A stretch of DNA of 64,000 nt from Adhaeribacter radiodurans (lineage in GTDB: Bacteria > Bacteroidota > Bacteroidia > Cytophagales > Hymenobacteraceae). Below the pieces are notes generated by a model, which saw nothing but the letters and a program-made list of their open reading frames with translations, made no database searches and had not been told where the DNA came from. Shown in pieces: positions 9,311 through 18,625 of the stretch. The stretch spans positions 6,735,363-6,799,362 of the forward strand of contig NZ_CP055153.1 of the NCBI RefSeq assembly GCF_014075995.1. The letters are read 5' to 3'. How positions within the stretch are numbered: position 1 is the first letter of the stretch; the number at the start of each line of letters is the position of its first letter. Both the position numbers and the translations under genes were made by a program.

Positions 9311-10966
9311 ATGGCGCTTCCGGTAAACATAGAAGCATTAGTACATGGCAAAACAATTGAATGGGAACGTCTGGAATTTAAGCAGGGCTGGAACCCGGAA
9401 GATATTATTCACTCCTTGTGTGCTTTTGCCAACGACTTGCAGCATTGGGATGGTGGTTATATAATTGTCGGAGTTGCAGAAAATAATGGTCAGCCCGTTC
9501 TGCCTCCAGCTGGCTTACAGCAAAACCAAATAGATGCTATTCAAGGAGAAATTGTGCAGCTTGGTCATAAAATACAGCCAAACTATTTCCCGATAACCCA
9601 GCCCTACTTATTGCAAGACAAGCATATTTTAGTTCTTTGGTGCCCTGCAGGTGATAATCGGCCTTATACTGCTCCAACTACTTTAGGTAGCGGAGCACAA
9701 CGGCAATCTTATGTCCGGGTGGGCTCAAGGAGTATTATTGCTAGGGATGAGAACTTAAGACGGTTACAGGAGTTAACCGCCCGAATTCCTTTTGACGACC
9801 GTGTAAATAACCAGGCAACGCTTCAGGATCTTGACTTAGGTTTAATTCAGGCGCATTTGCAGGAAGTTAAAAGCGATCTGTTTGCTGAAAGTACTACCAT
9901 ACCTTTTAAAGATTTATGCCGGAGCATGCTTATTGCCAAAGGGCCTTACGAAGACTTGCGCCCTGTAAATGTAGGCTTATTGTTCTTTTCAAAAGAGCCT
10001 GACCGCTTCTTTCCCAGAGCCTGGATTGAATTGGTTTGGCATAAAGATGGTTCAGGAAAAAATTACACCGAACATTATTTTAAAGGCCCGCTGCAAAAGC
10101 AGCTTAGAGATACACTTTCTTTCTTAAGAACCAATATTATTGGCGAACAGGTAATTAAATATCCGGATAAAGCAGAAGCTGACAGATTTTTTAATTTCCC
10201 TTATAATGCCCTTGAAGAAGCGTTGTCTAATGCTGTTTACCATAAGAGTTATGAATTAGGCTCTCCCATTGAGGTTCAGGTTTGGCCGGATAAGATAGAG
10301 ATACTCAATCATCCAGGGCCGGTACCCCCAGTAAATGCTACAATATTGAGTACTCATAGAAGAATAGTAGCTAGGGAGTATCGAAATAGACGAATTGGAG
10401 ATGTACTGAAAGAACTTAGGCTTACTGAAGGGCGTGGTACTGGTTTACCTACTATCTATGATGCTATGGAAGCTAATGGTTCACCTGTGCCTATTTTTGC
10501 TACTGATGAACAAACTTATGTGCTGGTAACACTTCCTGTACATCCTCAAGCTAATGCTAGTAACATAGCTAGTAACAATGTAAGTAACCAAGTTAATACC
10601 CATAGTAAAGCTAATGCTATTACCTTTAGAAGCTTAGAAGATATTGTTGCTTTTAGTACTGACGCTGGTAACCAAGCTAGTAACGGAGTTAGTAACGAAG
10701 CTAGTAATCAAGTTAAAGCTATTCTTAATGACCGAGTTCATGATAGGGTTAAGGAGATGCTCTATATTCTAACTAATAGGATAAAAAGTGCTGAACTATT
10801 TAGAAGAATGGGATTAACAAATCAAACAAAGAATAGAGTCAGGTACTTAGATCCTTTAGTTGAATTAGGCTGGGTAGAATTAGAATACCCTAAAGAGAAA
10901 ACAAGTCCTAAGCAGCGGTACCAAATAACTGATGCGGGGAAAAGAATATTGAATTTGATAACTTAA
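9311..10966 (+). CDS. AlbA/Schlafen-type ATP-binding protein in the type III RM operon
   Basis: The 551-residue product starts with an AlbA_2 (Schlafen-like divergent AAA_4) domain in residues ~15-130 (LEFKQGW, GGYIIVGV). A GHKL-like HATPase_c_4 segment follows near 300-400 (ALEEALSNAVYHKS, EGRGTGLPTI). Then comes a low-complexity stretch rich in Ala-Ser-Asn repeats (about 410-470) and a C-terminal winged-helix-like end. The family is usually annotated as transcriptional regulator or ATP-dependent DNA-binding helper. It lies between mod (3-nt gap) and res (2-nt gap), so co-translation is likely. Its role could be regulation or a third subunit; the sequence does not decide. Confidence 0.82.
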   Translation: MALPVNIEALVHGKTIEWERLEFKQGWNPEDIIHSLCAFANDLQHWDGGYIIVGVAENNGQPVLPPAGLQQNQIDAIQGEIVQLGHKIQPNYFPITQPYLLQDKHILVLWCPAGDNRPYTAPTTLGSGAQRQSYVRVGSRSIIARDENLRRLQELTARIPFDDRVNNQATLQDLDLGLIQAHLQEVKSDLFAESTTIPFKDLCRSMLIAKGPYEDLRPVNVGLLFFSKEPDRFFPRAWIELVWHKDGSGKNYTEHYFKGPLQKQLRDTLSFLRTNIIGEQVIKYPDKAEADRFFNFPYNALEEALSNAVYHKSYELGSPIEVQVWPDKIEILNHPGPVPPVNATILSTHRRIVAREYRNRRIGDVLKELRLTEGRGTGLPTIYDAMEANGSPVPIFATDEQTYVLVTLPVHPQANASNIASNNVSNQVNTHSKANAITFRSLEDIVAFSTDAGNQASNGVSNEASNQVKAILNDRVHDRVKEMLYILTNRIKSAELFRRMGLTNQTKNRVRYLDPLVELGWVELEYPKEKTSPKQRYQITDAGKRILNLIT

Positions 10967-10968
10967 GA

Positions 10969-12999
10969 ATGAAATTACAATTTAAAGAACAAGACTTTCA
11001 AGTTCAAGCAGTAAAAGCGGTGGTGGATTGCTTTGCAGGACAACCCTTAAAAACTAATCGCTTTACACTAGAACGCAGCAAAGCCCTTATCAAAAAGGCC
11101 AAACAAGCTGCTATAGGTGCAGGTGTCTTAGATTTTGAAGTGGAAGAAGAAATTGGTTATCGTAACAGCCCCCTGCAAATACTTGAAACGCAAGTAATCA
11201 AAAACATACAGGAAGTACAGAAAAGAGATGACCTGCACGAAAGCCAGCAAATTGAACGTCCTAAAGGAGTAAGACTAGGCTATAACCTTACAGTAGAGAT
11301 GGAAACAGGTACGGGTAAAACTTATACTTATATCCGTACCATGTACGAACTGCACAAACATTATGGCTGGAGCAAGTTTATTGTAATTGTTCCGAGCATT
11401 GCCATTCGGGAAGGAGTGTACAAATCTTTTCAAGTTACTCAAGACCACTTTCAGGAACTGTACGCCCATAAAATTAATCCTTTTATCTACAATTCCGGCC
11501 GCCCGCAAGATATAGAGAATTTTGCTTCTGATAGTCGCATAAGTGTTATGATTATCAATACTCAGGCATTCAATGCCAGTGGTGCAGATGCCAGAAGAAT
11601 TTATCAGGAACTTGACCAATTTGGTACCAGAAAGCCCATTGATATAATTGCGCAAACCAATCCTATCCTGGTCATTGACGAACCACAGTCTGTGGATGGA
11701 GAGAGGACCTTGAGAAGTATGCAGGATTTTAATCCCTTGTTCACGCTGCGGTATTCAGCTACTCACAAAGTAGAGTACAATAAAGTGTACCGGCTAGATG
11801 CTTTAGATGCCTATAACAAACGACTTGTAAAGAAAATACAAGTAAAAGGGATCAACCTCAAAGGGTCTACTGGCACAACCGGATATCTTTATTTAGAACA
11901 AATTAGCTTGAGTACCACCAAGCCCCCTTTTGCGATAGTTGAGTATGAAAAACGGGCGGGCGAAGGTGTGAAAAAGGTTCGCCAGAAATTAAGTGAAGGT
12001 GCCAATCTTTACGAGCTTTCAGGCAATATGCCTGTTTATAAGAATCAAACGATAACAGAAATAAACGGCTATCTTAACAAAATTGTGGTTGGCGGCCAAG
12101 ATATATTTACGGGAGATATTCTCAACAATAAAGATGAAAATGCTTTCCGAAGGGTGCAGATTCGGGAAACCATCATGTCGCACCTGCAAAAAGAAAAGCA
12201 GCTTTTTACAAAAGGGATAAAAGTACTTTCCCTTTTCTTTATTGATTCGGTGGAAAATTACCGGGTTTATGACGAAGCAGGCAATCAGAGTTTAGGTGAA
12301 TACGCGAAAATCTTTGAAGAAGAATACAACAAAGTACGGAACGATTACTTAGACCTATTTCAGCAGGAATATAATGACTACTTGAAGGAAACAGATCCAG
12401 GCAGTGCCCATAAAGGTTATATGCCCATTACCTATGGTGAGTACCTGAAACGGGATGATGCGAATCGGGTCCATGAAGGTTATTTTTCTATTGATAAGAA
12501 AAATAAGATGATAGATCCTTCGGTAAAACGGGGAAGTGAAGAATCAGACGACATTTCAGCTTTTGACCTTATCATGAAAGATAAAGAACGTTTATTAAGC
12601 TTTGAAGAACCAACCCGCTTTATTTTTTCACACTCTGCTTTAAAAGAAGGATGGGATAACCCTAACGTATTTCAGATATGTGCTTTAAAAAATGCTGAAA
12701 GTGGCAGCCAAACCCGCAGAAGGCAGGAAGTAGGTCGTGGTATGCGTTTATGCGTAAGCAAAAACGGGACTCGTTTAGATTTTGAAGTTGTTGGTGACCA
12801 GGTGCATGAAATAAACAAACTCACAGTTATTGCCTCGGAGAGCTATGAAGCCTTTGCCAAAGGTTTGCAAACCGAAATTGCTGCAACCCTTAAAGATCGT
12901 CCTCAAAAAGCAGAAGTGGAGTATTTTGTTGGCAAAATGGTAACCAATGAAAATGAAGAAGAACGCCGCCTTACCGAAGATCATGCTTGTAAAGCTTAA
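10969..12999 (+). CDS. Type III restriction subunit Res, helicase part (frameshifted)
   Basis: These 676 residues cover the SF2 translocase of a type III Res subunit. Motif I is METGTGKT near 111-118, motif II DEPQ near 236, SATHK follows, and motif VI is QEVGRGMRL near 585. The reading frame ends abruptly after YFVGKMVTNENEEERRLTEDHACKA. In the family the chain continues at this point. The natural continuation (KLNKLLYKHD and onward) lies in the next forward frame, so one extra base near 12994 appears to have split the gene. The nuclease domain is thereby separated. Restriction is lost unless the halves reassemble or ribosomes shift frame. Confidence 0.88.
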   Translation: MKLQFKEQDFQVQAVKAVVDCFAGQPLKTNRFTLERSKALIKKAKQAAIGAGVLDFEVEEEIGYRNSPLQILETQVIKNIQEVQKRDDLHESQQIERPKGVRLGYNLTVEMETGTGKTYTYIRTMYELHKHYGWSKFIVIVPSIAIREGVYKSFQVTQDHFQELYAHKINPFIYNSGRPQDIENFASDSRISVMIINTQAFNASGADARRIYQELDQFGTRKPIDIIAQTNPILVIDEPQSVDGERTLRSMQDFNPLFTLRYSATHKVEYNKVYRLDALDAYNKRLVKKIQVKGINLKGSTGTTGYLYLEQISLSTTKPPFAIVEYEKRAGEGVKKVRQKLSEGANLYELSGNMPVYKNQTITEINGYLNKIVVGGQDIFTGDILNNKDENAFRRVQIRETIMSHLQKEKQLFTKGIKVLSLFFIDSVENYRVYDEAGNQSLGEYAKIFEEEYNKVRNDYLDLFQQEYNDYLKETDPGSAHKGYMPITYGEYLKRDDANRVHEGYFSIDKKNKMIDPSVKRGSEESDDISAFDLIMKDKERLLSFEEPTRFIFSHSALKEGWDNPNVFQICALKNAESGSQTRRRQEVGRGMRLCVSKNGTRLDFEVVGDQVHEINKLTVIASESYEAFAKGLQTEIAATLKDRPQKAEVEYFVGKMVTNENEEERRLTEDHACKA

Positions 13000-14095
13000 C
13001 AAGTTGCTTTACAAGCATGATATAATTGACGATAATGACAAGATAACCATAGAAGGCAAAGAGCTAATTGAACAGAATAAAATACCTTTGCCTGCAAACC
13101 TAGAACCATTCAGGGATTCAATAAATAACCTTCTAAAATCTATTTACACCGGAGAAGCATTTAAACCTGAAAATGAAAGACAAACCATAGTACTCAAAAC
13201 TAACCACAACTTCAGGAAAAAAGAGTTTCAAGCCTTATGGGAAAAGATTAATCTTAAAACAATTTATGAGGTAAAGTTTGAAACTGATAAGCTAATCAAT
13301 GACAGCAAAACTCGTATTAATGCTCAACTCAACATTGGCGACCGGGTGTATGAAGTAAAAACTGGAGAATTGCAGGATGGTACCAGAGAGCAGATGCAGG
13401 AAGGTAGTTTGATAAAAGAATCCCAGCGCCAATACTTGAAAATCAATAACGACCTTTACACCAATACTGTTTATGACATGGTAGGTGAGATAGAAGTACG
13501 TACCAATCTTACCCGCAGTACCATTGTATCCATTCTCAAGGCAATTAAGGAAGAGAAATTTTTACTGTTTCGCAAGAACCCGGAAGAGTTTATTGCTAAA
13601 TGCAGTAAACTTATTAACGAGGTGAAAGCAGGCTTAATAATTAACAACATTGTCTATCACAAAATCGATGAAAGGCATGATGCCAAAACAGTGTTCACTA
13701 ATGATAAGTCTGCCCTTCGTAATTCCGATCTTCTAAAGAAACACATATACGACTATCTCACTTCGGATTCTAAAATAGAATCCAATTTTGCAGAAGCATT
13801 GGAGAACAGCACAGAAGTGGTGGTATATGCCAAGTTGCCCAAGAGCTTTTACGTATCTACGCCAATAGCCAATTACAGCCCCGATTGGGCCATAGTATTT
13901 GATAAAGACAAGATTCGTCAAATCTATTTTGTAACTGAAACCAAAGGTTCGGATTCGGATATGGATTTAAGAGAAATTGAAAAATTGAAAATCCATTGTG
14001 CTACTGAACACTTTAAAGAAATAAGTGGCAATGAAGTGAAATTTGAAAAAGTAAGTAGTTATGAGAAGCTTATGGATATTGTGCAGGTAAAATAG
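12947..14095 (+). CDS. Type III restriction subunit Res, C-terminal nuclease part (frameshifted)
   Basis: This open frame of up to 382 residues holds the rest of Res. Genuine family similarity starts at KLNKLLYKHDIIDDNDK, encoded from about 12992; the first ~16 residues are out-of-frame Res sequence. The endonuclease core is PDWAIV near residue 310 followed by ETKG near 330, the PD-(D/E)XK arrangement of type III enzymes. An ATG at 12947 or 12953 inside the overlap might allow separate translation, but no clear ribosome binding site decides this. The next gene starts four bases after the stop. Confidence 0.8.
   Translation: MKMKKNAALPKIMLVKLNKLLYKHDIIDDNDKITIEGKELIEQNKIPLPANLEPFRDSINNLLKSIYTGEAFKPENERQTIVLKTNHNFRKKEFQALWEKINLKTIYEVKFETDKLINDSKTRINAQLNIGDRVYEVKTGELQDGTREQMQEGSLIKESQRQYLKINNDLYTNTVYDMVGEIEVRTNLTRSTIVSILKAIKEEKFLLFRKNPEEFIAKCSKLINEVKAGLIINNIVYHKIDERHDAKTVFTNDKSALRNSDLLKKHIYDYLTSDSKIESNFAEALENSTEVVVYAKLPKSFYVSTPIANYSPDWAIVFDKDKIRQIYFVTETKGSDSDMDLREIEKLKIHCATEHFKEISGNEVKFEKVSSYEKLMDIVQVK
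12980..13021. repeat. Perfect 16-bp inverted repeat at the res frameshift
   Basis: Arm atcatgcttgtaaagc (12980-12995) is repeated inverted at 13006-13021 around a ten-base spacer. The base that must be removed to restore the res frame (G in aaagctt, 12994) is also the base that makes the two arms perfectly symmetrical. Confidence 0.9.
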
Positions 14096-14099
14096 TTAT

Positions 14100-17000
14100 A
14101 TGAAACTCATTGATAATGTTAACACCCGCCTTGGGGATGATTTAAAACAGGAGATAAAGAAAGGAAGTAGGCTAGCCATTGCTGCCTCTTCATTTTCTAT
14201 CTATGCTTTTGAAGCTTTAAAAAAGGAGCTTAAAGATATAGATCAACTCCAGTTTATTTTTACTTCTCCTACTTTTATAGAAGAAAAGCTACAAAAGGAA
14301 TCTAGAGAATTTTACATTCCACACATCTATAATGAAGGCCATTTATGCGGAGGCGAGTTTGAATTACGATTAAAGAATGACTTGAATCAAAGAGGCATTG
14401 CTAAGGAGTGTGCAGATTGGATAAGAGAAAAAGTAATTTTCAAGTCTAATAAACACGCTAACCTTCCACTTCATGGAATGATTAATGTAAACAATAACGG
14501 AAGCGGCGGTGCTGCTTATACCAATATAAGTAGCTTTACTACAGCTGATTTAGGTATTACCCATAAACTGGGGTTTCCAACTTTAATTCAAAAGATTAAT
14601 TATCCTGAAAGTAAAGCCTATCTAGATTGGTTTGGACAAGTTTGGGAGAAAGAGGAAAGCCTTACAGATGTAACGAAGAAAGTTCAGGAATACTTTGAAA
14701 ACGCCTACCGAGACAATAGCCCTGAATTTATATACTTTATTACTCTTTACAATATCTTCAGTGATTTCCTGAGTGACATCTCCATGGATAACCTGCCAAA
14801 TGATGATATAGGATTTAAAAATACTGAGATATGGAGTAAGCTCTATAATTTTCAGAGAGACGCTGTTATTGGTGCTATTAATAAGCTGGAAAAATACAAT
14901 GGTTGTATCATTGCCGATAGTGTAGGGTTGGGTAAAACGTTCTCTGCGCTTGGAGTCATTAAATATTATGAAAAGAGAAACAAGGATGTATTGGTGCTTT
15001 GTCCTAAGAAATTAGAAGATAACTGGAATACATTCCGGCACAATGATAAAAACAACATATTTGCCAAAGACAGATTCAGGTATGATGTACTGTTCCATAC
15101 TGACTTAACCAGGGAAAGAGGAGCCAGTAATGGCAGAAATCTCGAAAGCGTTAATTGGGGAAACTATGGCCTTGTAGTAATAGATGAGTCTCATAACTTT
15201 AGAAACAACAATACTATTGTTAGTCGGGAAAACCGTTATCAAAAGTTATTAAGAAAGATTGTGCAGGAAGGTATTGAAACCAAAGTGCTTATGCTTTCCG
15301 CAACTCCGGTAAATAACCGTTTTAATGACTTAAAAAATCAATTGGCAATCGCATATGAAGGTGCTACAAGTAATATTGATGATAAACTTGGAACAGAGCG
15401 AGGGATTGATTCAATATTTAAAAGGGCTCAACAAGCATTTAACAATTGGTCAAAGTATGCTCCCGAATCCAGGACGACGGAAAAACTGTTAGAGATGTTA
15501 GATTTTGATTTTTTTGAAATTTTAGATAGTCTTACAATTGCCCGGTCAAGAAAACATATTACTACTTATTATGATACAACGGCTATTGGTAAATTCCCTG
15601 CCAGAAACAAACCGATTTCCATTTATAGTGCTTTAACTATAGAAGAAGGAGTGAACTTTAAGACTATTGCAGAACGCCTAACACTATTGAACTTATCTGT
15701 ATACTCTCCATTAAACTATATTTTACCGAGCAGAGTCCAGCATTATGCAGATTTATATGATAAAAAAGCAAAGTCAGCTACTTTTACTCAGTTAGACAGA
15801 GAGAAAGGTATCCAAATATTAATGCGGATAAATTTATTAAAACGCATTGAAAGTTCTGTTGATTCCTTCCGCTTAACACTCACAAACATATTAAATCAGA
15901 TCCAAGAAGCCTTAAATGCAGTATCCAGAGGTGATTCTGAAGCTTTTTCTGGCGTACAATCCGGCAGTTCGGAGGAGATAGACTGGGAAGCAGATTGGGG
16001 AGATGAGGAAAACATTATAGGAGGTAAAGTAAAAGTCCGGATTGCAGATATGGATATTACTCGCTGGCAAGAAGATTTGTCGGTCGATATGCAGATCTTG
16101 AAAGGTTTACTACAGGAAGTAGAAGGCATCAAGGGTAAAAATGATATAAAGCTGCAGCATCTTAAAGGAATAATTTCGAATAAAATTAAAAATCCCATAA
16201 ACACGGATAATAGAAAAATATTAGTATTTACCGCTTTTGCAGATACTGCTAACTATTTATATGATAGCTTAAAAGACTGGCTTAAGAATGAATATAACAT
16301 TAATACGGCTTTGATAACTGGAGATAAGCGCCAGTGCACTACCAAGCAGATACCTACCGACCTGAATGCCTTGTTGACCTGTTTTTCTCCCAATTCTAAA
16401 AGTAAAGCTTTATTACTTCCTGATATTAAAGATAGTATTGATATTCTAATCGCTACAGATTGTATATCAGAAGGACAAAATCTTCAAGACTGTGACTACT
16501 TGGTAAATTATGATATTCACTGGAATCCTGTTAGAATTATTCAGCGTTTTGGGCGCATTGACCGGATTGGATCCCAAAACACTAATATTACTATGGTAAA
16601 TTTCTGGCCTGATGTAACACTAGATGCTTATATAAATTTGAAACAAAGAGTTGAAAACAGGATGCTTATTAGCAACATGGCCAGCACTGGTGACGACAAT
16701 ATTCTTAACTCTGATGACAAAGACTTAGAATATAGGAAGATACAGTTAAGGAAATTACAGGATGAGGTTGTTGACTTAGAAGATTTAAAGGAGGGAGTTA
16801 GTATTACTGACCTAGGTTTAAATGACTTTAGGGTTGATTTATCAAACTTCGTTAAAACATATGGGGAGCTAAAGAATATTCCTGATGGACTGCATGCAGT
16901 GACTCAAGCGAATGCCAATATAGAAAAAGGAGTAATTTATGTGCTTAAGAATATAAACAACTCTGTTAATATTGATAAACTGAACCGGCTCCACCCATAT

Positions 17001-17324
17001 TACTTGGTCTATGTAAAGGAAAATGGAGATCTGATTTATAACCATGTTGATGCAAAAAAAACCTTAGATGTAATTAGACTCCTTTGTAAAGGAAAAACGG
17101 AGCCTTTAATGTCTCTTTGTAAACAATTTAGTCAGGAAACAAAGGACTACTGTAAAATGACCACCTATTCTCAGTTGTTGCAAAAGAGCATTAGCTCGAT
17201 TTTAAAAACCGAAGAAGAAAAAGAGGTACTAAGTTTGTTCAAAGCAGGAGGTACAACAGCTTTGCGAGGTGAAATAAAAGGTGCTGAGGATTTTAAATTA
17301 ATTTCGTTTATAGTTATTAAGTAA
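14100..17324 (+). CDS. PLD-like / SNF2-type SF2 helicase
   Basis: This 1074-residue protein has a degenerate phospholipase-D-like N-terminal domain (residues ~1-170; IAASSFSIYAF, LHGMINVNN, YTNISSF) followed by an SNF2-like helicase. Motif I is DSVGLGKT near 272, motif II DESH near 361, motif III SATPVNN near 399, and the C-terminal lobe has ATDCISEGQN and QRFGRIDRIGS near 813. The layout recalls helicases of defence loci such as DISARM-like systems, but the other DISARM genes are absent. It is joined to res by a four-base gap and to the DUF4391 gene with no gap. The HKD residues are incomplete, so the PLD part may be structural. Confidence 0.87.
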   Translation: MKLIDNVNTRLGDDLKQEIKKGSRLAIAASSFSIYAFEALKKELKDIDQLQFIFTSPTFIEEKLQKESREFYIPHIYNEGHLCGGEFELRLKNDLNQRGIAKECADWIREKVIFKSNKHANLPLHGMINVNNNGSGGAAYTNISSFTTADLGITHKLGFPTLIQKINYPESKAYLDWFGQVWEKEESLTDVTKKVQEYFENAYRDNSPEFIYFITLYNIFSDFLSDISMDNLPNDDIGFKNTEIWSKLYNFQRDAVIGAINKLEKYNGCIIADSVGLGKTFSALGVIKYYEKRNKDVLVLCPKKLEDNWNTFRHNDKNNIFAKDRFRYDVLFHTDLTRERGASNGRNLESVNWGNYGLVVIDESHNFRNNNTIVSRENRYQKLLRKIVQEGIETKVLMLSATPVNNRFNDLKNQLAIAYEGATSNIDDKLGTERGIDSIFKRAQQAFNNWSKYAPESRTTEKLLEMLDFDFFEILDSLTIARSRKHITTYYDTTAIGKFPARNKPISIYSALTIEEGVNFKTIAERLTLLNLSVYSPLNYILPSRVQHYADLYDKKAKSATFTQLDREKGIQILMRINLLKRIESSVDSFRLTLTNILNQIQEALNAVSRGDSEAFSGVQSGSSEEIDWEADWGDEENIIGGKVKVRIADMDITRWQEDLSVDMQILKGLLQEVEGIKGKNDIKLQHLKGIISNKIKNPINTDNRKILVFTAFADTANYLYDSLKDWLKNEYNINTALITGDKRQCTTKQIPTDLNALLTCFSPNSKSKALLLPDIKDSIDILIATDCISEGQNLQDCDYLVNYDIHWNPVRIIQRFGRIDRIGSQNTNITMVNFWPDVTLDAYINLKQRVENRMLISNMASTGDDNILNSDDKDLEYRKIQLRKLQDEVVDLEDLKEGVSITDLGLNDFRVDLSNFVKTYGELKNIPDGLHAVTQANANIEKGVIYVLKNINNSVNIDKLNRLHPYYLVYVKENGDLIYNHVDAKKTLDVIRLLCKGKTEPLMSLCKQFSQETKDYCKMTTYSQLLQKSISSILKTEEEKEVLSLFKAGGTTALRGEIKGAEDFKLISFIVIK

Positions 17325-17978
17325 ATGAATACTTCCTCTTTACCTGTTTCAACTTTGGTAAATAAATATATTCCAAAAAATGCCTTCGATACATATACTA
17401 ATACGAAGCAAAAACGATTATTTATAGAAGTAATAGATAAAATAAGATGGACGAATAAGTTGTCCTCTCAAACAATTAATTTACCCGGTAAAGAAATTCA
17501 AGAAATTCAGATATTTGAAATTGATCTTAAAAAGAATCAATCAATTTCTGAGGTCCTTACTATAATCAATAAAGCAATTCCTTATCACATTATTTTTATT
17601 ATAAATTATAATAATCAAATAATGCTTTCTGCTTCACAGAAGCATCCTCACCCAACTAATGACCACCAATCGGTTATTGATTGGTCCTTTTCTTCAGATT
17701 GGTATGAGAAAGATTCTGATAAATATCAGCTAAAGTTAGAGCAGAGCATAGATCATGTTTTCTTAGATCTTTGTAAACAATTATCTGGAGTTAAAAGAAT
17801 TAAAAATAAAAGCATTGCTGATGTAATACAGCATGAAATGAGGTTAAAAGAACTTGAAAGCTCAATAGAAAAGCTGCAATCAGCTATTAGAAAAAATAGT
17901 CAATTCAACAAAAAGGTGGAGTTAAACCTTGAGCTTCAGAAAAAGTTAGCAGAGCTGGAGACTTTGAAAAACCTTTAA
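17325..17978 (+). CDS. DUF4391 domain protein
   Basis: The 217-residue protein begins on the base after the helicase stop codon, so translation is probably coupled. The pattern near the start (TLVNKYIPKNAF, RLFIEVIDKIRWTNKLS, EIQIFEIDLKK) fits DUF4391, a family I know from loci with helicases and methyltransferases but whose function is unknown. Residues ~165-217 are predicted coiled coil (heptad-like Leu/Glu/Lys). It ends the operon. It may be an adaptor for the PLD-SNF2 helicase; this is inference. Confidence 0.75.
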   Translation: MNTSSLPVSTLVNKYIPKNAFDTYTNTKQKRLFIEVIDKIRWTNKLSSQTINLPGKEIQEIQIFEIDLKKNQSISEVLTIINKAIPYHIIFIINYNNQIMLSASQKHPHPTNDHQSVIDWSFSSDWYEKDSDKYQLKLEQSIDHVFLDLCKQLSGVKRIKNKSIADVIQHEMRLKELESSIEKLQSAIRKNSQFNKKVELNLELQKKLAELETLKNL

Positions 17979-18148
17979 AGATTTGAAGGTTCAATAGTTA
18001 CGCATCAGTTCTACGGGTTGACATGATCTATGATAGCCAAGATATAATCTGACAGTTAGCATAAATTATATAGGGCCCATTTGATTTACTTAAACCCAAT
18101 TATACCATAACTACTATCGACAAAATTATTTAGGATGCCTCATGGTTA

Positions 18149-18580
18149 TTAGTGGCCATTATTAATAATCTGATTATTTGCATTATTTACTTGGACTACT
18201 AAGTTCATTTTGCGCATTCTAGAAAGCATCTCTAATGCTCGTTCATAGCGGCGGCTAGCATAAGCTAAACGTTTTTCCCAATAAATACCGGAATCCTTAT
18301 TATGAGATTTTGATAGATAAGTGGCATGTTGTACTTCTATTTCGTAGCAATATAACCAGCATAGAACTATCTGCTCAATAGCCAGCTTTTCTAATGGATT
18401 CGCCGCAGAGTACCCTAATTCTTCTCGGAGTTGTTCTGATTTAACCCGTAATACTTCCTTGTAAGAATCACTAGCATTAACATTCCCTATACGTGCCTGG
18501 ATTGCAACTTCATATATACCTTGATGCTTCTGAATCAACTCTCGACAAATTAAACTATTTTTTAGTAGCTGTTGTAATTC
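18149..18580 (-). pseudogene. Small conserved hypothetical gene, 5' end cut off by the IS3 element
   Basis: An open frame begins inside the IS end and continues to a stop at 18149. The conserved-looking part (129 residues from a TTG at 18538) has the core LEKLAIEQIVLCWLYCYEIE and YASRRYERALEMLSRMRKM, and ends in an NNANNQ-type tail. I recall similar proteins in mobile regions but know no function. The frame reads upstream to the IS boundary at 18581 without a start, so the real N-terminus was probably lost by the insertion. Confidence 0.55.
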
Positions 18581-18625
18581 TGTAAGCTTCCCGTTTTTAG
18601 AACTGGTTACAATTATAAATTCTAA

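Noticed and set aside
10540..10720. Repeated gctagtaac-like units, considered as a CRISPR or tandem array
   Set aside because: They are in frame inside the AlbA-type gene and encode Ala-Ser-Asn repeats, with no spacer structure. No CRISPR array was seen in the window.
12947..14095. The second res frame as an independent new gene
   Set aside because: The sequence is the normal continuation of type III Res including its nuclease motif; one base restores the frame.
14100..17324. DISARM system assignment
   Set aside because: The PLD and SNF2 parts recall DISARM components, but the DUF1998 helicase and the other core genes are absent.
18000..18148. Right attachment site of the island
   Set aside because: No copy of the tRNA-Ser end or of the tRNA-like T arm was found between the DUF4391 gene and the IS.
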